Shown one piece after another: positions 52,477 to 62,608 of a stretch of DNA of 64,000 nucleotides. The DNA lies in assembly GCF_003732225.1 (NCBI RefSeq), contig NZ_MOBJ01000005.1:186001-250000 (forward strand), in the 5' to 3' direction. The stretch is from Pseudomonas brassicacearum. Lineage in GTDB: Bacteria; Pseudomonadota; Gammaproteobacteria; Pseudomonadales; Pseudomonadaceae. The translations under genes and the position numbers were made by a program. A model generated the notes under the pieces. The model had not been told where the DNA came from. It did not search any database and saw only the letters and a program-made list of their open reading frames with translations. Each line of letters starts with the position of its first letter. Position 1 is the first letter of the stretch.

Positions 52477-53652
52477 TCAGGGCAATATCGCAGCACTAAC
52501 CGGCCCATGCTCTGCGACGCAGGCCCCGCGCAACTGCCCTTCAAACTGCTCGATGATTGCCCCCCAACCCTGCCGACTGGCGTGCTGACGCGCGTTGAGT
52601 CGTATGCAGCGCAAGGTTTCTGCTGCTTCCAGCAGCCAACGGGCGGCATCGCAAAACGCTTCTTCGTCCCCCGGCATCGCCAGCACGCCGTTGTAACCAT
52701 GGCGAATGTGTTGAGCTGCCGCTGCCTGATCATAGGCCACCACACCCAACCCTGAGGCCAGTGCTTCCAGCACCACGTTGCCGAAGGTTTCGGTCAGGCT
52801 CGGAAACAGAAACAGATCCCCGGACGCGTAGTGACAAGCCAGGGCTTCACCGCGCTGTGAGCCGCAGAAGATGGCCTCGGGCAGCTCCTGTTCCAGCAGC
52901 GCACGCTGCGGGCCATCACCGACCACAATCAGCTTTATCCGTCGCTGTGGATAAGTCGACTGCAAGGCCTGGTAACAACGCTTGAGCAGCCCGAGGTTCT
53001 TTTCCTGGGCGAGCCGGCCGACGTGAATCAGCGCGACATCGTCGTTATCCAGTCCCCAGCTTTCACGCAGCGAACCCAGCCGTTTGGCCGGGTGGAACAG
53101 TTGACTGTCGACGCCACGGGACAGCAGTGCCAGGCGCTCGAAATGCCGACGCTCCAACTCCATTCGTTGGCTGGCACTGGGCACCAGGGTCAATGTGGAG
53201 CGGTTATGGAACCAGCGCAGGTAATGCGTCAGTAGCCGGGTCAACAGCCCGAGACCGTACTGGTTGGAGTACTGCTGGAAGTTGGTGTGAAAACCGCTCA
53301 CCACTGAAATGCCCAGCCGCCGTGCCGCCCGCAAGGCCGACAACCCCAGCGGTCCTTCGGTGGCGATGTAGAGCACGTCCGGGCGATGACGCTGCCAGCG
53401 CCTGAGCAACTTGTGCATCGACGACTGGCCCCATTGCAGCCCTGGATAACCCGGCAGCGGCCAGCCGCGGCAGAGCAGCAGTTCATCGTCGCTGAGGCGG
53501 GTTTGATCGCTGCCCTGGCGCGGTCGCACCAGTTCTACCAGATGCCCGCGCGCGCGCAGGCCTTCGCACAAGCGGCCAAGGGTATTGGCCACGCCGTTGA
53601 TTTCCGGAGGGAAGGTTTCGGTGATCAGAGTGATATGCAGAGCTGTCGTCAT
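52477..53652 (-). CDS. glycosyltransferase family 4 protein
   Basis: This 391-residue GT-B glycosyltransferase has an N-terminal Glyco_transf_4 domain (TETFPPEINGVANTL) and a C-terminal Glycos_transf_1 domain with LFLFPSLTETFGNVVLEA. It resembles the alpha-mannosyltransferase/MgtA branch that uses nucleotide sugars to modify lipids or polysaccharides, but the acceptor is unknown. The start is either ATG 53652 (GAGG very close) or ATG 53676, which has no ribosome site; neither is ideal. Confidence 0.85.
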   Translation of the reverse strand: MTTALHITLITETFPPEINGVANTLGRLCEGLRARGHLVELVRPRQGSDQTRLSDDELLLCRGWPLPGYPGLQWGQSSMHKLLRRWQRHRPDVLYIATEGPLGLSALRAARRLGISVVSGFHTNFQQYSNQYGLGLLTRLLTHYLRWFHNRSTLTLVPSASQRMELERRHFERLALLSRGVDSQLFHPAKRLGSLRESWGLDNDDVALIHVGRLAQEKNLGLLKRCYQALQSTYPQRRIKLIVVGDGPQRALLEQELPEAIFCGSQRGEALACHYASGDLFLFPSLTETFGNVVLEALASGLGVVAYDQAAAAQHIRHGYNGVLAMPGDEEAFCDAARWLLEAAETLRCIRLNARQHASRQGWGAIIEQFEGQLRGACVAEHGPVSAAILP

Positions 53653-53716
53653 GACCTCAGTGTCGGCTGAGGCCATGTCGCCATTGTGTCAGCGCGATGA
53701 TGGATTTGTGACGCAG

Positions 53717-54472
53717 TCAGGCCGGCTTGGCCACCAGGTTTTCCGCGCCACGCTCGCGCACCCAAAACAACGTCGCGCCAGCCACCGCCGCCGGCATCAT
53801 CAGGATGTTCACCACCGGTATCATCAGCGCCAGATAGACGATTCCACCAAAGCTCATGCTCTGCCAACGCTTCTTGCGCAGCCAGGCGAGCATCTCGTTC
53901 CAGCCCAACTGGTGGTTGTCCGCCGGGTAGTCGATGTACTGGATCGCCATCATCCACACACCGAACAGCAACCACAGCGGCGCTGCGATCAGGTTGACCA
54001 CCGGGATGAACGAAAGGATCAGCAGCGCGAGGGCCCTGGGCAGGAAGTAGCCGAGTTTGCGCATTTCCCGGGCAAGCGTGCGCGGGATCATCGCGATCAA
54101 CTCGCCCCAGCTGAAGGTCGGGAAGTCGTCGGTGCCGCGCACCACCACTTCGACTTTCTCCGCGAGAAAACCGTTAAAAGGTGCGGCGATCACGTTGGCG
54201 AGCATGGTGAAGGTGAAGAACACCATCAGCGCCACCAGAATGACGAACAGTGGCCAAAGCACATAACTGAGAAAACTCAGCCAGCTCGGCAGTGAAGGCA
54301 TCAAGGTGTCGACCCACAGGCTGAACTGATGGCCGGCGAAGTAAATCAATCCGACGAACAGCACCAGGTTGATGGCCAGCGGCAACAACACGAACAAACG
54401 CAGGCCGGGACTCAAGACCAGCTTCAGGCCTTCGCGCAGGTATTGCGGGCCGGACAGAACGGGGGCGGGCAT
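53717..54472 (-). CDS. cysZ: sulfate transporter CysZ
   Basis: CysZ is an inner-membrane sulfate permease that feeds cysteine synthesis. The 251-residue protein (start [12 protein letters not shown]) has about four long hydrophobic segments and the conserved regions [16 protein letters not shown] and [19 protein letters not shown]. It functions in the same pathway as cysD-cysNC, about 7 kb away, but is not co-transcribed with them. Confidence 0.93.
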   Translation of the reverse strand: MPAPVLSGPQYLREGLKLVLSPGLRLFVLLPLAINLVLFVGLIYFAGHQFSLWVDTLMPSLPSWLSFLSYVLWPLFVILVALMVFFTFTMLANVIAAPFNGFLAEKVEVVVRGTDDFPTFSWGELIAMIPRTLAREMRKLGYFLPRALALLILSFIPVVNLIAAPLWLLFGVWMMAIQYIDYPADNHQLGWNEMLAWLRKKRWQSMSFGGIVYLALMIPVVNILMMPAAVAGATLFWVRERGAENLVAKPA

Positions 54473-54691
54473 AGTGGGCTCCGAGCAATGAGAAAACGCG
54501 CCGACCTTACCGGCTTTGCCACACAGGCGAAAGCGCGGTAACGGTATCGACACTAGCTATAACAACAAAGAGACTGTAACAAAGGCGTCTTTAAATCAGC
54601 CTCCTGGGGATAGAGACCGCCTATGAGCTGGATTGTTATTCCGTATTTCCTTAATCTTCGCCTCCTCGATACGCTGCACCCAATATTTTTC

Positions 54692-54742
54692 AGGGCTGTC
54701 CAGCTACGGCACTTCCCCAAGTGCTTGCACAGCCCTTTTTTA
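54692..54742 (+). ncRNA. orphan terminator-like structure upstream of trxB (possible small RNA 3' end or leader)
   Basis: AGGGCTGT (54692-54699) pairs with ACAGCCCT (54729-54736), enclosing GCACTT/AAGTGC, and is followed by TTTTTA. It is thus a good intrinsic terminator, yet no plus-strand gene precedes it: cysZ runs the other way. The upstream 54473-54691 shows no gene and no clear promoter. It could end a small RNA or act as a premature terminator in the trxB leader. It is the only structured element I see in the 331-base cysZ-trxB gap. Confidence 0.4.
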
Positions 54743-54800
54743 TTCCAGCCGGTCATCCGGCATTCCGCGCCAGGTAGTACCGGCCGGTCGATAGGAGTGA

Positions 54801-55766
<966 letters not shown>

Positions 55767-55779
55767 AATCGTTGAAATG

Positions 55780-55806
55780 AAAAAACCGGCCTCGGCCGGT
55801 TTTTTG
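55780..55806 (+). terminator. intrinsic terminator after trxB
   Basis: AAAAAACCGGCC pairs with GGCCGGTTTTTT around a two- to three-base loop. The run of A before and T after the stem makes it active on both strands. Confidence 0.93.
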
Positions 55807-55838
55807 TGCCCGCGATTTCACGGGCGATGCGCAACTCA

Positions 55839-55929
55839 TGTGGGAGCGAGCTTGCTCGCGATAGCGGTGTATCAGTCAACATCAGTGTTGAATGTGAAGC
55901 AGCCATCGCGAGCAAGCTCGCTCCCACAG
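55839..55929. repeat. REPIN (GTGGGAGC family)
   Basis: Arms at 55839-55862 and 55905-55928 are inverted around 42 bases, between the convergent 3' ends of trxB and the HopJ-family gene. Confidence 0.92.
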
Positions 55930-55951
55930 GGGATTGCATTCAAGCAGGGGA

Positions 55952-56290
55952 TTAGCGGCGAGTCAGTGGCTGAGCTTCGAACTTCACCCCGGCCAAACCA
56001 TGCGCAATCAACGCACGGATGTTGCCGTGATCGCTGCCATCCGGCGTGGCAACCACCGAGCGGTAATGCTCACCAAACGCCAGCAGCGTTTCTTCATCGC
56101 TCAAGCCTTCCAGCAGCGCCAGGCCGAGGGTTTTGCACGAGCCTTCGTTCTGTCCCGCGGCGTTTTCCACGCCACCGTTGTTGAACGCTTGTGGCTGGTA
56201 ATCGTAGCCCGCGGCGATGAACGCCAGGGTGTCGGCGAAAGCGTGTTCGCCGCTCTTGAGGCTGGCGCGCAGGGTGTTCAGGTCAGTCAT
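55952..56290 (-). CDS. HopJ-family protein
   Basis: The 112-residue protein matches the family named after the P. syringae HopJ effector (LRASLKSGEHAFADTLAFI, FNNGGVENAAGQNEGSCKTL). No type III secretion genes or hrp box are nearby, and it overlaps the upstream DUF1244 gene by 8 bases in a pterin-gene neighbourhood, so a housekeeping role is more likely than secretion. The function is unknown. ATG 56290 follows a Lys-rich upstream frame that belongs to another reading frame. Confidence 0.88.
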   Translation of the reverse strand: MTDLNTLRASLKSGEHAFADTLAFIAAGYDYQPQAFNNGGVENAAGQNEGSCKTLGLALLEGLSDEETLLAFGEHYRSVVATPDGSDHGNIRALIAHGLAGVKFEAQPLTRR

Positions 56291-56579
56291 GGGTTTTTCC
56301 TTTGGCGAACGCCGCTTGCTGGTCGGCGCTGGCTTCTTGCTGGTATTGGGCTTTCCACTCGGCGTACGGCATGCCGTAAACCACTTCACGGGCATCATCG
56401 AGGCTGACCTCGATCTGGCGATCGTCGGCGGCGGCTTTGTACCACTTGGACAGGCAGTTGCGGCAGAAGCCCGCGAGGTTCATCAGGTCGATGTTCTGCA
56501 CATCCTTGCGGCTGTCCAGGTGCGCGACCAGCCGGCGGAAGGCGGCAGCTTCAAGTTCCAGGCGTTGTTGTTCGGTCAT
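56283..56579 (-). CDS. DUF1244 domain protein
   Basis: The 98-residue protein has the DUF1244 core (VAHLDSRKDVQNIDLMNLAG followed by FCRNCLSKWY), with a conserved CRNC that may bind metal or act in redox. No function is established. It overlaps the HopJ-family gene, so the two are probably co-translated, and lies 68 bases after folX. Confidence 0.87.
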   Translation of the reverse strand: MTEQQRLELEAAAFRRLVAHLDSRKDVQNIDLMNLAGFCRNCLSKWYKAAADDRQIEVSLDDAREVVYGMPYAEWKAQYQQEASADQQAAFAKGKTHD

Positions 56580-56647
56580 GATGGGCTCGCTGCAATCAAA
56601 TCGTGGCGCGGATAATAAAAGCCTGGCGGACTATGCGCCAGACACGG

Positions 56648-57019
56648 TCAGCGACTCGCGGCGAGGGTAATCGATACCGACTCGGCAAAACGCAGGGCGT
56701 GGGGTTTGTCGACTTCGACTTCGGCGTAGAGCACGCTCTGGTTGGCCATGATCAGGTCGAGCAACTCCTGGGTCAGGCGTTCGAGCAGCGCAAACCGATT
56801 GCCCTCCACGTGGGCGATGATTGCCTTGGTGATGGTGCGGTAATTGAGCGCATGATCGATGTCGTTGTCGCGCACCGCATCGTGTGCTGCATAGAGGATG
56901 GTCAGATTGATCAGCACATCCTGCTTGTTGAGGATTTCGTCCTCATTGATTCCGATGAAGGTCCGCAGGCACAGGTCCTTGACCCGAATGCGGGCCATTC
57001 CTGGTTGAAGTTGTGGCAT
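56648..57019 (-). CDS. folX: dihydroneopterin triphosphate 2'-epimerase
   Basis: FolX epimerises dihydroneopterin triphosphate to the monapterin form. The 123-residue protein has the FolB/FolX T-fold with TFIGINEDE near the N-terminus and [14 protein letters not shown] at the C-terminus. With FolE and FolM it should make tetrahydromonapterin, the cofactor of phenylalanine hydroxylase in Pseudomonas. It starts 2 bases after the folE stop. Confidence 0.93.
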   Translation of the reverse strand: MPQLQPGMARIRVKDLCLRTFIGINEDEILNKQDVLINLTILYAAHDAVRDNDIDHALNYRTITKAIIAHVEGNRFALLERLTQELLDLIMANQSVLYAEVEVDKPHALRFAESVSITLAASR

Positions 57020-57021
57020 TG

Positions 57022-57597
57022 CTACTTGCTCCGTCCAATCAATTGCAGGAACTCCTGGCGGGTGTTGCTCGAATCGCGGAAGGCGCCGAGCATCACCGAG
57101 GTGTTCATGGTCGAATTCTGTTTCTCGACGCCACGCATCATCATGCACATGTGCTGGGCCTCGATCACTACCGCAACACCAGCAGCCTGGGTTACGCGCT
57201 GCACCGCCTCGGCGATTTCCCGGGTGAGGTTTTCCTGGATCTGCAACCGTCGGGCGAACATGTCGACGATTCGCGCGATCTTCGACAGACCCAGCACCTT
57301 GCCGGTAGGAATATAAGCCACATGGGCCTTGCCGATGAAGGGCAGCATGTGATGTTCGCAGAGCGAATAGAGCTCAATGTCGTCGACGATCACCATTTCA
57401 TCGTTGTCAGAGGCGAATAGCGCGCCATTGACGATCTCGTCGACGCTCTGCTCGTAACCATGACACAGGTACTGCATGGCCTTGGCCGCACGCATCGGGG
57501 TGTCTTGCAGACCTTCGCGGTCGGGGTCTTCACCAACGCCGATAAGGATCTCGCGGTAGCTCTGGGACAGGGAGTTCTGGGGCAGGAATAAGGTCAT
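57022..57597 (-). CDS. folE: GTP cyclohydrolase I
   Basis: FolE opens GTP to dihydroneopterin triphosphate, the entry step to folate and pterins. The 191-residue protein has the zinc ligands C80 and H83 ([10 protein letters not shown]) and a later Cys in [10 protein letters not shown], so it is the zinc-dependent type IA enzyme. Pseudomonads often carry more than one folE paralogue; this one is tied to folX and folM, which suggests a monapterin role. Confidence 0.95.
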   Translation of the reverse strand: MTLFLPQNSLSQSYREILIGVGEDPDREGLQDTPMRAAKAMQYLCHGYEQSVDEIVNGALFASDNDEMVIVDDIELYSLCEHHMLPFIGKAHVAYIPTGKVLGLSKIARIVDMFARRLQIQENLTREIAEAVQRVTQAAGVAVVIEAQHMCMMMRGVEKQNSTMNTSVMLGAFRDSSNTRQEFLQLIGRSK

Positions 57598-57620
57598 GGA
57601 ACATCCTCGCGGGGGACGGC

Positions 57621-58331
57621 TTACTTGACGTGCCGTCCGCCGTTGACGGTCAGGGTCGTGCCGGTGACATAAGGGTTGTCCAGCAAATAGCGCAGGCTCT
57701 GGTAGACAACCTCGCTGCCGGGCTCGATACCCAGCGCGGATTTGGCCAGGGCCTTGGCGCGGTATGCCGTGTCGTCGTCGGGGTTAAACAGTAGCAGGGC
57801 CGGAGCGATACCGTTGACCTTGATTTTCGGAGCGTATTTCGCGGCGAAGGACAGGGTCAGGCTGTCGAGCCCGGCTTTGCTGGCGCAGTAGGCGATGTGC
57901 TTGCTGCTACCCTTGCGCGTGACATCGTCGCTGATATGCACAATGTCGGCAGGCGTCGAGCGCTCCAGCAAGTCGGCACAATGCAGGTTGATCAGATAGG
58001 GCGCAAGCATGTGCACGCTGAACATCTGGGTGAAGGCGGCCACTTCGGTGTCAGGCGTTTCGGCCAGCCATGCGGAGGCGTTATGCACAATCGCCCGCAG
58101 GCTTTGGGTATGGGCTTTCAGTTGCGCGATGAACGCCAGAATCCCGGCCTCGCTGGAGAAGTCGGCAAACAGTGCTGTCGCGCCAAGGTCACGCAGGGTT
58201 TGCACGCCAGGGCGTTCGCTGCGGTAGCTGATGATCACGCGGTGACCTTCCTCCAGCAACCGTTGGGCACAATGCAGGCCGACGCGCTGGCTGGCGCCCG
58301 TGATGAGGATCGGAGCAGGGGATGAGGTCAT
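57621..58331 (-). CDS. folM: dihydromonapterin reductase
   Basis: FolM is an SDR-family NADPH reductase that makes tetrahydromonapterin and has some dihydrofolate reductase activity. The 236-residue protein has the pteridine-reductase type cofactor motif TGASQRVG and the catalytic Tyr-Lys in [11 protein letters not shown] 58331 is preferred over a start 18 codons earlier. It is the first gene of the folM-folE-folX run. Confidence 0.93.
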   Translation of the reverse strand: MTSSPAPILITGASQRVGLHCAQRLLEEGHRVIISYRSERPGVQTLRDLGATALFADFSSEAGILAFIAQLKAHTQSLRAIVHNASAWLAETPDTEVAAFTQMFSVHMLAPYLINLHCADLLERSTPADIVHISDDVTRKGSSKHIAYCASKAGLDSLTLSFAAKYAPKIKVNGIAPALLLFNPDDDTAYRAKALAKSALGIEPGSEVVYQSLRYLLDNPYVTGTTLTVNGGRHVK

Positions 58332-58406
58332 GAACGGCTCGGTTCGCGGGTATGGCAAAACTATACCAGCGATCCCGGCTGCCAAGGCCGGTAATCCATT
58401 GCGCTG

Positions 58407-59210
58407 TCAGTGCACCACACGGTTGGGCGGCAAATGCCCCAGCCGTTCGGTCAGGCGAATTCGCTGGATCGGATCGTCGCTGAGCAGCAAGGCATGCTCC
58501 AGGTCGAAACGTTCGGCGTTGGGGCAGTCCAGCCGTTGATAGAGGCTGGCGCGGGCCAGGTAGTCGCTGGCGCTGGCATTGCCGAGCTCCAGTACCCGCT
58601 CGGCGTCGATCAGCGCGCCGATGTTGTCGTCGTTGGCCAAATGCAGCTGGCGCAAGTTGCGCGACAGTCGCTGGAGCATGTGGATCGGTTCGCTGGTGAG
58701 CAGATGCTCGGCGTTGAGCGGCATGTTCGGGCCGTACTGGCGTAGCAGCAGCTCGCGGCAATCGTTGGGGTATAACCGCCGACCGCCACACGGGTCGAGC
58801 AAATGATCGGCACCCGGCACTTTCAACAGGAAATGTCCGGGGAAATTGACCCCGACCATCGGAATCTCCAGGCGTCGGGCCAACTCCAGCGCAATCAACC
58901 CGAGTGCCAGCGGTTGCCCGCGTCGGCGTTCCAGCACCTTGTTGAGTAGCGCCGCCTGCGGACGTAGCGGGGTGGATTCGTCCTGTTGATAGCCCATGTC
59001 GTTGAGTCGCCGCAACAATGGTTGAGCCAACTCGCTGACCGGCAACATCGGCAAACCGGCGCTGACCCGTTGTTGCAGATCCTTGAACTGTTCCAGCAGC
59101 ACCTCGGGCTTCACCTCTGGATCGTGCTCGGCAGCGATCCACAGCGCCGCTTCGAAGAGCGCTGGTGGCGAGTGTTGCAGACAGGCGAAAAAAGCTTGGC
59201 GCGGGTTCAT
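58407..59210 (-). CDS. SirB1-family protein (transglutaminase-like, TPR)
   Basis: The 267-residue protein has a transglutaminase-like domain (RRGQPLALGLIALELARRL, GVNFPGHFLLKV, HLLDPCGG) and a TPR-like C-terminal tail. Members are often called SirB1 and have no firm function. The start ATG 59210 follows GGAG; the TTG just before it is not needed. It is divergent from the leucine dehydrogenase-like gene across 184 bases. Confidence 0.88.
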   Translation of the reverse strand: MNPRQAFFACLQHSPPALFEAALWIAAEHDPEVKPEVLLEQFKDLQQRVSAGLPMLPVSELAQPLLRRLNDMGYQQDESTPLRPQAALLNKVLERRRGQPLALGLIALELARRLEIPMVGVNFPGHFLLKVPGADHLLDPCGGRRLYPNDCRELLLRQYGPNMPLNAEHLLTSEPIHMLQRLSRNLRQLHLANDDNIGALIDAERVLELGNASASDYLARASLYQRLDCPNAERFDLEHALLLSDDPIQRIRLTERLGHLPPNRVVH

Positions 59211-59301
59211 CAAAATCTCCGGCGGATGCCTCGTTTTAGCCCCGTCGCAGGCATTCGTCCAGTGCTGTACACACGGTGTTGCAGGTTATGTCTTTAAGGT
59301 T

Positions 59302-59361
59302 GCAAAGCGCCCTTTGCTTATTCCGGTGCGCTTCAGCAATTTTCAGCCGCAAGCCTATACT
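59302..59361 (+). promoter_or_regulatory. candidate promoter and dyad upstream of the leucine dehydrogenase operon
   Basis: A dyad GCAAAG-CGCC-CTTTGC lies at 59302-59317. It is followed by a sigma-70-like pair, TTCAGC (59332-59337) and TATACT (59356-59361), 18 bases apart and 34 bases before the ATG. The dyad could be an operator. Both calls rest on pattern alone. Confidence 0.35.
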
Positions 59362-59394
59362 GGCGACTACAAGAAGTGATTCGGGAGCCCTACG

Positions 59395-60414
59395 ATGTTC
59401 GCTCTCATGCAAAGCACTCGCCTTGAATCGCTGCACCTTAGCGTTGACCCGGTGACCGGGTTGAAGGCGGTCATTGCCATTCATTGCAGCCGTTTGGGCC
59501 CCGCCCTCGGTGGCTGCCGTTACCTTGCCTATCCCGACGATGAAAGCGCCGTGATGGATGCTGTGCGCCTGGCGCAAGGCATGAGTTACAAGGCCGCGCT
59601 GGCCGGGTTGGCGCAGGGTGGTGGGGTGGCGGTGATCATTCGCCCACCTCACGTGGAAAACCGCGCTGCCTTGTTCGAGGCCTTCGGACGCGTTGTCGAA
59701 CAGCTCGACGGTCGTTACATCACGGCCATCGACAGCGGCACCTCGGTTGCCGACATGGACTGCATTGCCCAGACAACCCAGCATGTCACCAGCACCACTG
59801 CCGCCGGCGATCCGGCGCCGCATGCCGCCATGGGTGTGTTCACCGGTATCCGCGCCACCGCCATGGCCCGCCTGGGCAGCGATAACCTTGAAGGCCTGCG
59901 GGTGGCGATCCAGGGGTTGGGCAATGTCGGTTATTCCCTCGCCGAGCAACTGCATGCCGCCGGGGCCGAATTGCTGGTCAGCGACATCGACGCCGGCAAG
60001 GTACAACTGGCGATGGAGCAACTGGGCGCCCATCCGATTGCCAACGATTCGCTGCTCAGCACCCCGTGCGACATCCTCGCGCCTTGCGGGCTGGGCGGCG
60101 TACTCAACAGCCACAGCGTTGCGCAATTGCGCTGCGCCGCGGTGGCCGGGTCGGCGAATAACCAGCTAACCAACCTGCACGTTGCCGACCAGTTGGAGAA
60201 GCGCGGCATTCTTTATGCGCCGGACTACGTGATCAATTCCGGCGGGTTGATTTATGTATCGCTCAAACACCGTGGCGAGGCGTTGTCGAACATCACCGCG
60301 CACCTCTCGAAAATCAGCTCGCGGCTGACCGAAGTCTTCGCCCATGCCCAGGCTGAAAAACGCTCGCCGGCCCGGGTCGCGGATGAGCTGGCGGAGAAAG
60401 TGTTGTACCGATGA
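59395..60414 (+). CDS. ldh: leucine dehydrogenase-like protein lacking the catalytic lysine
   Basis: This 339-residue protein of the Glu/Leu/Phe/Val dehydrogenase family should deaminate branched-chain amino acids to 2-oxo acids with NAD. The N-terminal substrate domain and C-terminal Rossmann domain (IQGLGNVGYSLAEQL) are intact. K66 (substrate carboxylate) and D113 (catalytic Asp) are present, but the position of the catalytic Lys (K80 of Bacillus LeuDH, 12 residues after the first Lys) is V78 in GLAQGGGVAV. The protein may be inactive as a dehydrogenase. It heads the operon with E1 and E2 genes downstream. Confidence 0.88.
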   Translation: MFALMQSTRLESLHLSVDPVTGLKAVIAIHCSRLGPALGGCRYLAYPDDESAVMDAVRLAQGMSYKAALAGLAQGGGVAVIIRPPHVENRAALFEAFGRVVEQLDGRYITAIDSGTSVADMDCIAQTTQHVTSTTAAGDPAPHAAMGVFTGIRATAMARLGSDNLEGLRVAIQGLGNVGYSLAEQLHAAGAELLVSDIDAGKVQLAMEQLGAHPIANDSLLSTPCDILAPCGLGGVLNSHSVAQLRCAAVAGSANNQLTNLHVADQLEKRGILYAPDYVINSGGLIYVSLKHRGEALSNITAHLSKISSRLTEVFAHAQAEKRSPARVADELAEKVLYR

Positions 60415-60515
60415 AGGAGTGAGGACCTTACCCGGTCGACTTGCTCCCTGAGCCCGGCGCCACAAGCGTCGGGCCCGACAACTGCACGCTGACCCCGCGT
60501 GCCAGGAGCCAAGCG

Positions 60516-61610
60516 ATGCTCAACAAGCTCGACCTTTCCTACACCCGCTATTTATCCCCCGACGGCCAGGCATTGAGTGAACTTCCCGCTTGGGCCGACG
60601 ACTTCAATCTGCTGACCCGCCTCTACCGGCAAATGGTTCTGACCCGACTCTTCGATCAAAAAGCCGTCGCCCTGCAACGCACCGGGCGCATCGGTACTTA
60701 CGCGCCGACCCTCGGCCAGGAAGCGATCGGGGTGGCGGTCGGGAGCCTGATGCATCCTGAAGACGTGCTGATTCCGTATTACCGCGACACCGCCGTGCAA
60801 TTGATGCGCGGGGTGCGCATGGAAGAGATTTTGCTGTACTGGGGCGGTGATGAGCGCGGCAGCGACTTTGCCGAACCGTCGGCGGCCGAGGACTTCCCGA
60901 TCTGTGTGCCGATCGCCACCCAAGCGCTGCATGCGTGCGGAGTCGCCAGCGCGTTCAAGATTCGCGGTGAACACCGGGTTGCCGTGACCACCTGCGGCGA
61001 TGGCGCCACCAGCAAAGGCGACTTCCTCGAAGCCTTGAACGTCGCGGGTGCCTGGCAGTTGCCGGTGGTGTTCGTGGTCAACAACAATCAATGGGCGATT
61101 TCGGTGCCACGGCGCATTCAATGCGCCGCGCCGACCCTGGCTCAGAAGGCCATAGGCGCCGGTTTCCACGGCGAGCAGGTCGATGGCAACGACATACTCG
61201 CGGTCTATGACCGGGTGCAAATTGCCCTCGAACGAGCGCGTCACGGTAAAGGCCCGGTGTTGCTGGAGTGTGTGAGTTATCGCCTCGGCGATCACACCAC
61301 CGCAGACGATGCGACCCGCTATCGCCCGGCGGATGAGGTCAAACAGGCCTGGCTTGAAGAGCCGGTCAAGCGCTTGCAACGTTTTCTGGCCGGGCAGGGC
61401 GTGTGGGACGAGGGGCGCGAACAGACGTTGATCGCCGAGTGTCAGGCTCTGGTGCAGGGCGCTGTGGATAACTTCGAGGCGGCCGGCCAGCAATCAGCCG
61501 AATCGGTGATCGATCACGTTTATGCCCAGTGGCCGGCCGCACTGGCCGAGCAGCGCGAATGGTTGCTCGAACGGGCGGCGCGCCGTGCGGGAGGGCCTGC
61601 CCATGAGTAA
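60516..61610 (+). CDS. 2-oxo acid dehydrogenase E1 alpha subunit
   Basis: The 364-residue thiamine pyrophosphate-binding subunit has the motif from GDG (161-163) to NNN (189-191) and the PHxxDEH-like region DTAVQLMRGV. AGGAG at 60504-60508 supports ATG 60516. It resembles the PA3417-type E1 alpha and is shorter than BkdA1 (about 410). With leucine dehydrogenase upstream, branched-chain 2-oxo acids are the likely substrates, though pyruvate cannot be excluded. Confidence 0.9.
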   Translation: MLNKLDLSYTRYLSPDGQALSELPAWADDFNLLTRLYRQMVLTRLFDQKAVALQRTGRIGTYAPTLGQEAIGVAVGSLMHPEDVLIPYYRDTAVQLMRGVRMEEILLYWGGDERGSDFAEPSAAEDFPICVPIATQALHACGVASAFKIRGEHRVAVTTCGDGATSKGDFLEALNVAGAWQLPVVFVVNNNQWAISVPRRIQCAAPTLAQKAIGAGFHGEQVDGNDILAVYDRVQIALERARHGKGPVLLECVSYRLGDHTTADDATRYRPADEVKQAWLEEPVKRLQRFLAGQGVWDEGREQTLIAECQALVQGAVDNFEAAGQQSAESVIDHVYAQWPAALAEQREWLLERAARRAGGPAHE

Positions 61611-62592
61611 CGGCAAAGTCACGTTGCTGGAGGCGGTCAACCTGGCGATGCACCGGGCCATGCGCGAGGACGAAAACGTGATCGTGCTCGGTGAAGACGT
61701 CGGCGTGAACGGTGGCGTGTTTCGCGCCACGCAAGGGCTGCGCGACAGCTTTGGCTTCAAGCGGGTGATCGATACGCCGCTGGCCGAAACCATGCTCGGC
61801 GGACTGGTAATTGGCATGGCGGCCCAAGGCTTGAAGCCGGTGCTGGAAATCCAGTTCATGGGGTTCATCTACGCCACCATGGAGCACCTGGTGTCCCACG
61901 CCAGCCGCATGCGCAACCGCACGCGCGGGCGGATCACTTGCCCGATGGTGCTGCGCACGCCGATGGGCGCGGGGATTCGTGCGCCGGAACATCACAGCGA
62001 AAGCACCGAGGCGCTGTTTGCCCATATCCCCGGGTTGCGGGTGGTGATTCCGTCATCGCCGGCGCGGGCGTATGGCCTGTTGCTGGCGGCCATCGACGAC
62101 CCGGACCCGGTGCTGTTCCTCGAACCGACACGGCTCTACCGGATGAACCCGCAACCGTTGATCGACGATGGCAAGCGCCTGCCGCTGGACAGCTGTTTCA
62201 CCTTGCGTGAGGGCAGCGATATCACCCTGATCAGCTGGGGCGCCAGCGTCATGGAAACCTTGCAGGCGGCCGATGCGTTGGCCGCGCAGGGGATTTTGGC
62301 CGAGGTGATCGATGTCGCCTGCATCAAGCCGCTGGACCTCGACACGCTGGAAGCCTCGGTGCGCAAGACCGGTCGGTGCGTGATTGTCCATGAAGCTCCA
62401 CGCACCTGTGGCGTCGGCGCGGAAATCGCCGCCAGCCTCTACGAACGCGCATTGCTGGATTTGCAGGCGCCGATCCTGCGGGTCACCGCGCCGGACATTC
62501 CGCCACCGCTGTATCGGCAAGAGTTGCTGTACATGCCAAACGTCGAGGACATCCTTCACGCCTGCGACAGCGTGCTACTGCACCACTTCTAA
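61603..62592 (+). CDS. 2-oxo acid dehydrogenase E1 beta subunit
   Basis: The 329-residue protein has a transketolase-like pyrimidine domain (LGEDVGVNGGVFRAT, GIRAPEHHSESTEALF) and a C-terminal transketolase domain (VIVHEAPRTCGVGAEIAA). It pairs with E1 alpha to decarboxylate the 2-oxo acid onto the E2 lipoyl group. Its ATG (with GGGAGG just upstream) overlaps the E1 alpha gene by 8 bases. Confidence 0.93.
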   Translation: MSNGKVTLLEAVNLAMHRAMREDENVIVLGEDVGVNGGVFRATQGLRDSFGFKRVIDTPLAETMLGGLVIGMAAQGLKPVLEIQFMGFIYATMEHLVSHASRMRNRTRGRITCPMVLRTPMGAGIRAPEHHSESTEALFAHIPGLRVVIPSSPARAYGLLLAAIDDPDPVLFLEPTRLYRMNPQPLIDDGKRLPLDSCFTLREGSDITLISWGASVMETLQAADALAAQGILAEVIDVACIKPLDLDTLEASVRKTGRCVIVHEAPRTCGVGAEIAASLYERALLDLQAPILRVTAPDIPPPLYRQELLYMPNVEDILHACDSVLLHHF

Positions 62593-62608
62593 GGCCTGGG
62601 AGGCTGCG

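Noticed and set aside
55952..56290. HopJ-family gene as evidence for a type III secretion locus or horizontal island
   Set aside because: No hrp/hrc genes, no hrp box and no change in base composition are visible; the gene overlaps a housekeeping neighbour.
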